DNA of 64,000 bases from Paraburkholderia dilworthii (GTDB lineage Bacteria > Pseudomonadota > Gammaproteobacteria > Burkholderiales > Burkholderiaceae): the NCBI RefSeq assembly GCF_000472525.1, contig NZ_AWZT01000014.1:82230-146229 (forward strand), read 5' to 3'. Below, piece after piece: positions 59,151-64,000 of this stretch; within the stretch, counting starts at the first letter, position 1; each line of letters opens with the position of its first letter. Both the position numbers and the translations under genes were made by a program. The notes beneath the pieces were generated by a model. It had not been told where the DNA came from. It ran no database searches and worked only from the letters and a program-made list of their open reading frames with translations.

Positions 59151-59869
59151 CCGCGTCGAACCATCGGAGTGAACATATAGCCGCCGCCTCGGACCGTGCG
59201 AATAACGGAAGGCGTATCCGGGCCGGCGTCGAGTTTTCTGCGCAAACGGCCCACCTGCACGTCGATGCTTCGATCGTAGACTTCATGCGACGAGCCGCGC
59301 GCGAGATCGAGCAATTGATCGCGCGTCAGTACTCGTTGAGCATGCTCGGCAAACACGAGCAGAAGATCGAACTCGCTACTGGAAAGAATAGTCAGCGTAT
59401 GATCCGCGGAACGCAGTTCGCGCCGCGCAATATCCAGACGCCAGCCCGCAAACGAAAGTACTGGCCTCGTGGCCGTACCCGCGACTGCGGCCTCCGCCTG
59501 CGTCGTTCTACGCAGTACGGCCTTGACTCGCGCGAGCAGTTCGCGTGCATCGAATGGTTTGACCAGGTAGTCGTCAGCGCCCATTTCCAGGCCCACGATC
59601 CGATCGACATGGTCGGCCACCGCAGTGAGCATGATCACCGGCACTTTCGATGCCGCGCGTATCCGCCTGCACAGGCTAAAGCCGTCTTCGCCCGGCAGCA
59701 TGACATCCAGAATCACGATGTCGACGTGCTGAACCTCCAGCGCCGCAAAAAGGCTCTGGCCGTCGGTCGCAATGCTCACTTCGTGGCCGTGCTTGCGAAA
59801 AAATCCGGTCAGCAAGGACCTGATGTCCTCTTCGTCGTCGACCACCAGTACGTGCGGCATATAAGTCAT
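59147..59869 (-). CDS. OmpR/PhoB-family response regulator
   Basis: This is a protein of about 240 residues. The receiver domain has acidic pair V-D-D-E-E-D, phosphoacceptor Asp in V-I-L-D-V-M-L-P-G-E-D-G and Lys in Y-L-V-K-P-F. The C-terminal winged HTH has L-T-I-L-S-S-S-E-F-D-L-L and R-S-I-D-V-Q-V-G-R-L-R-R-K-L. It partners the histidine kinase encoded in the overlapping downstream gene. The 5'-most start-like codon (59875) is TTG; I used the ATG at 59869, and the ATG at 59860 (M-P-H-V-L-V-V) has better spacing to GGGA. Confidence 0.94.
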   Translation of the reverse strand: MTYMPHVLVVDDEEDIRSLLTGFFRKHGHEVSIATDGQSLFAALEVQHVDIVILDVMLPGEDGFSLCRRIRAASKVPVIMLTAVADHVDRIVGLEMGADDYLVKPFDARELLARVKAVLRRTTQAEAAVAGTATRPVLSFAGWRLDIARRELRSADHTLTILSSSEFDLLLVFAEHAQRVLTRDQLLDLARGSSHEVYDRSIDVQVGRLRRKLDAGPDTPSVIRTVRGGGYMFTPMVRRG

Positions 59870-60023
59870 TCCCAATGCTAACCTGAGGCGGCTTACCGCT
59901 TGATGTCAGCCGTTCGTCGTCAATATTTCAGCGCGGACACATTGTATCGACGCGGAAAAATAACGCACATCATGCCGTTGAATCTCCTGAGTAATCTCGG
60001 GCTCCCCGACTGGAGGTTCGTGA

Positions 60024-60911
60024 ATGGCAATGTCATCGAAATCGGCGCATGGCGAAGGCGCCTGTGTCTCAAAGTTTTTGCAGACCGCATCGGCAGCTAT
60101 CGCGAGAAAAGACCGGCAGCGCAAATACCGGATGCTGTTGGCCACCGCCTCGCTTTTTTTGAGTGCCGGTATCGTTCGCGCGCAGAACGTGAACAATCCC
60201 GAAGGCTCCGGCTTCACGGTCCTGAGCAAGGCGACCAATGTGACCCATTGGGGACTCGGCGCCGGTGTGGGAATCGAGCCATCGCCGTACAAAGGCGACA
60301 GCGCGCGCATCACGCCGATTCCGCTCTTCTACGTCGATAACAAATGGATCAGCGCGTTTGCTACGACGCTCGATCTCAAGGTCGGCCAATGGAACGATGT
60401 CAGCTTGGCGTTGCGTGGCCGAGTCGGCATTCTCGAAGGCTATAAGGCATCGGACGCGCCGATTCTGAACGGCATGCAGAACCGCGACAGCGTCACGTTC
60501 TGGTATGGCCCGGCGCTCGGATGGCATTCGGGATTCGGTACGCTGACGGCGAGCTATCTGATCGGCGGAAACAAGGGACAGCAGGCCGCCGTTGAATTCA
60601 GAAAGACGTTCGAATCCGGGAAATGGACGATCGAGCCGCATGCCGACGCGAAGTGGCTGAACAGCAAATACGTCGACTACTACTATGGCGTGATGCAATC
60701 AGAGGCGCGAGCCGGACGGCCTGCGTATGACGGGAAATCCACAGTGAACGCCACGATTGGAACACGGGTTGCTTACCAGATGACGCAGCATCAGTCGGTG
60801 AGCCTCGATTTGCAGGTAACGCATCTCGGCAGCGCAATCTCCGATAGTCCGCTCATCGGCAAGCGCTTCATTCCCGCAGCCCGCCTCGGCTACATCTATC
60901 AGTTCAAGTGA
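60024..60911 (+). CDS. MipA/OmpV-family outer-membrane protein
   Basis: This 295-residue beta-barrel protein of the MipA/OmpV family has visible blocks G-L-G-A-G-V-G-I-E-P-S-P-Y-K-G, R-I-T-P-I-P-L-F-Y-V-D-N-K-W, Y-Y-G-V and a C-terminal Y-I-Y-Q-F-K. The signal segment (MLLATASLFLSAGIVRAQ) begins only at residue 37. The ATG at 60024 has an excellent GGAGG seven bases upstream, whereas the ATG at 60132 would give a standard signal peptide but lacks one. It diverges from the two-component pair, which may control it. Family members affect murein synthesis scaffolding or antibiotic sensing. Confidence 0.88.
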   Translation: MAMSSKSAHGEGACVSKFLQTASAAIARKDRQRKYRMLLATASLFLSAGIVRAQNVNNPEGSGFTVLSKATNVTHWGLGAGVGIEPSPYKGDSARITPIPLFYVDNKWISAFATTLDLKVGQWNDVSLALRGRVGILEGYKASDAPILNGMQNRDSVTFWYGPALGWHSGFGTLTASYLIGGNKGQQAAVEFRKTFESGKWTIEPHADAKWLNSKYVDYYYGVMQSEARAGRPAYDGKSTVNATIGTRVAYQMTQHQSVSLDLQVTHLGSAISDSPLIGKRFIPAARLGYIYQFK

Positions 60912-61024
60912 ACCAGGCACGTTGCGCGGATCGGACGCTTCATGCGGCTCGATCGCCAGTATCCCAATGCGGCCTTTCCGATAGCGGGCCGCAATTCGCT
61001 CGTACAATTAGAAGGAGCAATCCG

Positions 61025-61369
61025 ATGCTGTTTGGCGTATCTAGCACCCGGCCGACCTCGTGGACGGAGCCTCACGATTGCGCGGAAAGCGGCTCCGCGA
61101 CCGGGCAGAATGCTATTGGCCGGACTATGCAGACAAAGGGGATCGTTGGGTCGTCTGCCCGTCAGGATGTTCTCGCGGGCTGGAGAACCTGCGGTTCTGA
61201 TCCGAATGAACGACGTCCGTTGCGCTGCCGGGACTTCATCGAGATCACGGATGTGACGGCAGCGATCCAACAGAACATCCTGCTTCGCAAGAAGCTTCGC
61301 GAAGCGCGGCAGGAAGTGGACATTCTGATTGAGGCATTGGAATACGCGAGGCGAATCAGCGCCGCATGA
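61025..61369 (+). CDS. Small hypothetical protein with C-terminal coiled coil
   Basis: I do not recognise this gene. The 114-residue protein starts at an ATG with AAGGAG 8 bases upstream, which is the main evidence that it is real. The N-terminal 75 residues are polar and unstructured in appearance. The last 40 (F-I-E-I-T-D-V-T-A-A-I-Q-Q-N-I-L-L-R-K-K, then R-E-A-R-Q-E-V-D-I-L) form a charged amphipathic helix. The frame is open upstream to a GTG at 60908 overlapping the mipA stop, but that start has no clear ribosome site. It may be co-transcribed with the MipA gene. Confidence 0.5.
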   Translation: MLFGVSSTRPTSWTEPHDCAESGSATGQNAIGRTMQTKGIVGSSARQDVLAGWRTCGSDPNERRPLRCRDFIEITDVTAAIQQNILLRKKLREARQEVDILIEALEYARRISAA

Positions 61370-61412
61370 TGTAGACAGACGAGTAACGCGGCGCCCCATC
61401 GGCAGAATCGGT

Positions 61413-62258
61413 TCAGTGCCCTTTCGAATGCACGGCGAGCAATTCGCGGTGGCGTGCTTCGGTTTCGTCGTCGGCGGGGAACATGCATTCGAGGCGGAGT
61501 TCCTGTGTCACAACGCTCTGCGGTGCACCAACGGTCGTCACCATCGAGAAATATCGAAGGACGACGCCATCGCTGATGAAATCCATTGGAATGACGGGCA
61601 TCGTGGGCGCGGCGGGCGGCCCGTAATGTGTCTTCCAGTCGCGCGGCACGTCTGGGTACGCAAACAGTTCGTCGAGCAGACGCCGGGTGCCGGCGTCGAC
61701 CATGTGACCGACCGATTCTCGATACACACGTTGCAGCAAGCATCGCGAAACGGTGTCCCAATCGGCCACGAATGGCCGCATCCCCTGCGGATCGAAGATC
61801 AGATGCAGCATGTTGCGCGGACCTTCACGCGCGGCCATGTCGATGAAACAGTCGAAGAAGCGCGGCGCTGCGTCGTTGGTCATCAGAACGTTCCAGTGGC
61901 GATCCATCACGATCGCGGGAAACGGCTCATGCTGGCGAACGACTCGTTCGAGCGCGCGGATGACGCTGTGCATCTCCTGTGCGTTCCACGGCGCCTCTGA
62001 ATACAAGGGCGCGTAGCCCGCCGCGAGCAGCAGGGCATTGCGCTCGCGCAGCGGCACATCGAGCGTCTGTGCAAGCGTCAGCAACGTGTCCCGTCCAGGC
62101 ACGCTACGCCCGCTTTCGATGAAACTGATCTGACGCTGCGAGATGCCGGCCTCGAGCGATAGTTCAAGCTGACTCACACCACGCACGTCCCGCCAATAGC
62201 GCAGCAGATCACCGAGTTCGACCGGCGGCGCTTTCGGATCGGGGCGGGTGGCATTCAT
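61413..62258 (-). CDS. XRE-family regulator with MmyB-like ligand domain
   Basis: This is a 281-residue protein: N-terminal Cro/CI HTH (about 14-70; V-S-Q-L-E-L-S-L-E-A-G-I-S-Q-R-Q-I-S-F-I) and a C-terminal MmyB-like domain (A-I-V-M-D-R-H-W-N-V-L-M-T-N-D-A-A). Such regulators often control a neighbouring oxidoreductase or AhpD-like gene. It begins 37 bp after the stop of the AhpD-fold gene on the same strand, so the two form a short operon and may autoregulate. The ATG at 62258 (M-N-A-T-R-P-D) replaces an 18-codon upstream extension that would overlap the preceding gene. Confidence 0.88.
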   Translation of the reverse strand: MNATRPDPKAPPVELGDLLRYWRDVRGVSQLELSLEAGISQRQISFIESGRSVPGRDTLLTLAQTLDVPLRERNALLLAAGYAPLYSEAPWNAQEMHSVIRALERVVRQHEPFPAIVMDRHWNVLMTNDAAPRFFDCFIDMAAREGPRNMLHLIFDPQGMRPFVADWDTVSRCLLQRVYRESVGHMVDAGTRRLLDELFAYPDVPRDWKTHYGPPAAPTMPVIPMDFISDGVVLRYFSMVTTVGAPQSVVTQELRLECMFPADDETEARHRELLAVHSKGH

Positions 62259-62295
62259 CGAATTTTCCCAATTTACGTGGACGGACAATGATGAC

Positions 62296-62853
62296 TCATG
62301 GTGCGGGCGCATGCCAGGCGAACTCCTCGAACTGCGCTTCGAGCGGCGGGTGCGTGACGCTGCTCGCGTAGTTCGTCATCGTCGATGCAGCCACCACGGC
62401 AATCACCTCGAGTATCTGCTCGGCGCTGAACCCGGCTTCCAGGAAGCGTTTCTTGTCAGGTTCGGCCAGGCGGCCGCGCTTTTCTATCAGCGTGCGAGCC
62501 AATGCCGAACACGCGGCCAATCCGGCGTCGTTCGGCAACACACCGTGCCGGATCGCGTCGACATCGGCAGGCCGCACGCCCTCCTTCAACGCGAGCGCCG
62601 TATGAAACGCGACCGGCCATTCGCTTGCGTTCGCCACCGCATTGGTCAGCAACAGCGTCTGAATCTGCGGCTCGGTCAGACTGCTCGCATGCACGCGCTC
62701 GAACAAGCCGATGAAACCGTTGATCAACGTCGGCGATACGGCCATCTTTGCGGCGATGTTCGGGATCATGCCGAACGCCTGTTGCAGTTGCTGAAGCACG
62801 GGCTTTGATTGCGCGGGAGCCGATTCGATCGTGTAAAGAGGATAGCTGGACAT
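62296..62853 (-). CDS. Carboxymuconolactone decarboxylase/AhpD-fold protein lacking the CxxC motif
   Basis: This is a 185-residue all-helical AhpD-like protein. The core reads E-P-Q-I-Q-T-L-L-L-T-N-A-V-A-N-A-S-E-W-P-V-A-F-H, where redox-active members carry C-x-x-C before the His of A-F-H. Here those positions are Ser and Pro or Val, with no Cys. A peroxidase-reductase role is therefore unlikely and the reaction is unknown. The second half has R-F-L-E-A-G-F-S-A-E-Q-I-L-E-V. It is the first gene of a pair with the XRE regulator. Confidence 0.82.
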   Translation of the reverse strand: MSSYPLYTIESAPAQSKPVLQQLQQAFGMIPNIAAKMAVSPTLINGFIGLFERVHASSLTEPQIQTLLLTNAVANASEWPVAFHTALALKEGVRPADVDAIRHGVLPNDAGLAACSALARTLIEKRGRLAEPDKKRFLEAGFSAEQILEVIAVVAASTMTNYASSVTHPPLEAQFEEFAWHAPAP

Positions 62854-63178
62854 GGTATCTCCGTGGCCGTGAGCGCGACCGGAATGGAAGCGCGACAGCC
62901 GAAGAGTAGGCGCGGTCGTTCGTTACGCCAACTACATCGGATGTAATCGACGCTGCGAAGCACGGGCGGCGTGGTGCGAAATCGTAATGCGGCACGAGCG
63001 GGGATCGGGCCGCGTCCTGCCTTGCTGTATCGCGCGCTCGTGGCCGGCCTGAACGGATTGGTGAAGATCGTCCCGAGAGGAACAACGGCCGCCGCGAGGC
63101 GAATTTTGCGCAAACGACGTCTACCGCGTCGCGCAACGCGGTAGACGCCCATACGAGCGTCGCTCAGGAGACCATGAT
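62854..63178. other. 325-bp intergenic region upstream of AhpD-fold gene
   Basis: No gene is supported here. It holds the presumed promoter of the AhpD-fold/XRE pair at its left end and a strong hairpin (63118-63147) near the stop of the GLUG protein gene. Confidence 0.6.
63118..63147 (-). terminator. 12-bp perfect hairpin after the GLUG protein gene
   Basis: CGTCTACCGCGT (63118-63129) and ACGCGGTAGACG (63136-63147) pair perfectly around a 6-base loop, 32 bp beyond the stop at 63179. There is only a weak T-rich tail on the minus strand. Termination is likely but not certain. Confidence 0.65.
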
Positions 63179-64000
63179 TCAGTGCGGGGCGACTTGCCAG
63201 CTGAGAACGGGGTGGGAGGCTCCGGGCAGCGTCACCCACACGCCGTTCGGGCCGAAGTCCCAGCCGGAAAAACTTTTCGGGTCGCTCATCTGAGCGGTAG
63301 TGAGCCCGTTCGATGCCGGCAGATTGCCGCCGCTCGACGGTTGACCCGTCGTCTGGATGTCCCAGTAAACGTCGCCGCCAAGATCGCCGCAGCCGGCGCA
63401 GATACCTCCTGCTCTCCCCGACGCTGCGACCACCCTTCCGGACGCAAACGACTGCGTGATCGTGCCGGTGTTCCCAACGAACGAGCCGACGAGTCCTCCC
63501 GCTGAACCGTGCGAGCTAAGTCCGGAGACCGGACCGGTGGCATACGACTCGGTGATCGTCCCTTTGTTACCGACAACCAGCCCGCCGGCAGCGCCATCCG
63601 CCGTAACGGTCGCGCTACTGCCCGATCGCGCGATCAACCCGAAGTTGGTCGCGACGAGCCCGGCGAACTCGTTGCCAAGGTTTCCCGATGCAATGGCCCC
63701 GGATGTAAACACGTTGGCAATCGTTCCGTGATTTTCAATGGCCAGTATCGCGGCCCCGTTAGGGAAGTAAAAAAGCGCCTGGCCGACGTTCGCGTTGACG
63801 TTCAGGTCGCGCACGACGCCGTTTGGACCGATATCGCCAAACACCGCGACGTAGGTCGGCAAAAGGTTTGAGATCGTATGCCACATACCGTCGAACTGCC
63901 CGGTGAACGACGTGCCGGCAGCGAAACCAAGCGTCTGGAACGTGGAATTGCCAGCGTCGAGGTCTTTGCCTAACGCGTAGTTGCCGGCAAGATTGTTCTC
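63179..64000 (-). CDS. GLUG-repeat (filamentous-haemagglutinin-like) protein, C-terminal part
   Basis: The frame is open to the right edge, so the N-terminus is missing; about 273 C-terminal residues are seen. They contain GLUG-type repeats (G-L-V-x-x-N-x-G-x-I-x-x-S-x-A-T-G-x-V, for example G-N-K-G-T-I-T-E-S-Y-A-T-G-P-V and G-N-T-G-T-I-T-Q-S-F-A-S-G-R-V) and F-T-G-Q-F-D-G-M-W-H-T-I at the upstream end. The C-terminus reads D-V-Y-W-D-I-Q-T-T-G-Q-P and H-P-V-L-S-W-Q, as in IgA1-protease-like or haemagglutinin beta-helices exported by two-partner secretion. The Met at 63886 is internal. An adhesin role is inferred. Confidence 0.85.
   Translation of the reverse strand, partial: ENNLAGNYALGKDLDAGNSTFQTLGFAAGTSFTGQFDGMWHTISNLLPTYVAVFGDIGPNGVVRDLNVNANVGQALFYFPNGAAILAIENHGTIANVFTSGAIASGNLGNEFAGLVATNFGLIARSGSSATVTADGAAGGLVVGNKGTITESYATGPVSGLSSHGSAGGLVGSFVGNTGTITQSFASGRVVAASGRAGGICAGCGDLGGDVYWDIQTTGQPSSGGNLPASNGLTTAQMSDPKSFSGWDFGPNGVWVTLPGASHPVLSWQVAPH

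Overview
The window is a GC-rich chromosomal segment of a Burkholderiaceae bacterium, most likely Paraburkholderia or a close relative. The grounds are codon use, the divergent argP/argO pair, double-length UvrA, orphan LysR/GlxA regulators and a siderophore locus of the gramibactin type. Genes are densely packed on both strands, and I saw no tRNA, rRNA, insertion sequence, phage gene or CRISPR array.

Region 1 (1-25.4 kb) is housekeeping and accessory chromosome: the end of an MFS transporter; argP with the divergent arginine exporter; a small DUF1328 membrane protein; a LysR/EamA divergon; an orphan RmlC-like epimerase; a GlxA-type AraC regulator; a coupled TldE/TldD pair; a ~1990-residue tandem UvrA behind a near-perfect LexA box; a short SSB-like protein; a LysR/SDR divergon; an aldo/keto reductase; a TPR protein; an exported DUF4142 protein; CheV; an asparaginase; and a PNPOx-fold protein.

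Region 2 (25.4-57.7 kb) is an iron-acquisition island marked by four Fur-box-like sites. An MFS exporter and a TonB-dependent receptor diverge around one site. Then comes a long leftward gene run. In transcription order it reads MbtH, type II thioesterase, a cupin protein resembling SznF/GrbD, a YqcI/YcgG-family protein (GrbE-like), a PvdE-like ABC exporter, a FhuC-like ATPase, FAAL-PCP-C, an NRPS (A-PCP-C-A-PCP-C-A-PCP-E-TE), a TonB receptor, a FhuD-like binding protein and a FhuB-like double permease. Eye-aligned specificity codes read Asp (DLTKAGHVG), Thr (DFWNIGMVH) and an unassigned DVHATGLVA followed by epimerization. I infer a lipopeptide siderophore carrying the C-diazeniumdiolate amino acid graminine. 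It would be acyl-Asp-Thr-D-Gra or a multimer, a shorter line than the six-residue gramibactin as I recall it. Two apparent frameshifts (FAAL N-terminus, E domain) and five low-complexity or tandem-repeat inserts interrupt these synthetases. They could be assembly errors, decay, or real repeat-driven variation. A divergent nitroreductase-family gene behind its own Fur box is a candidate iron-release reductase.

Region 3 (57.8-64 kb) holds a translationally coupled response regulator/histidine kinase pair, a divergent MipA/OmpV outer-membrane protein, a small coiled-coil protein, an AhpD-fold protein with an XRE/MmyB-type regulator, and the C-terminus of a GLUG-repeat (filamentous-haemagglutinin-like) surface protein running off the right edge.
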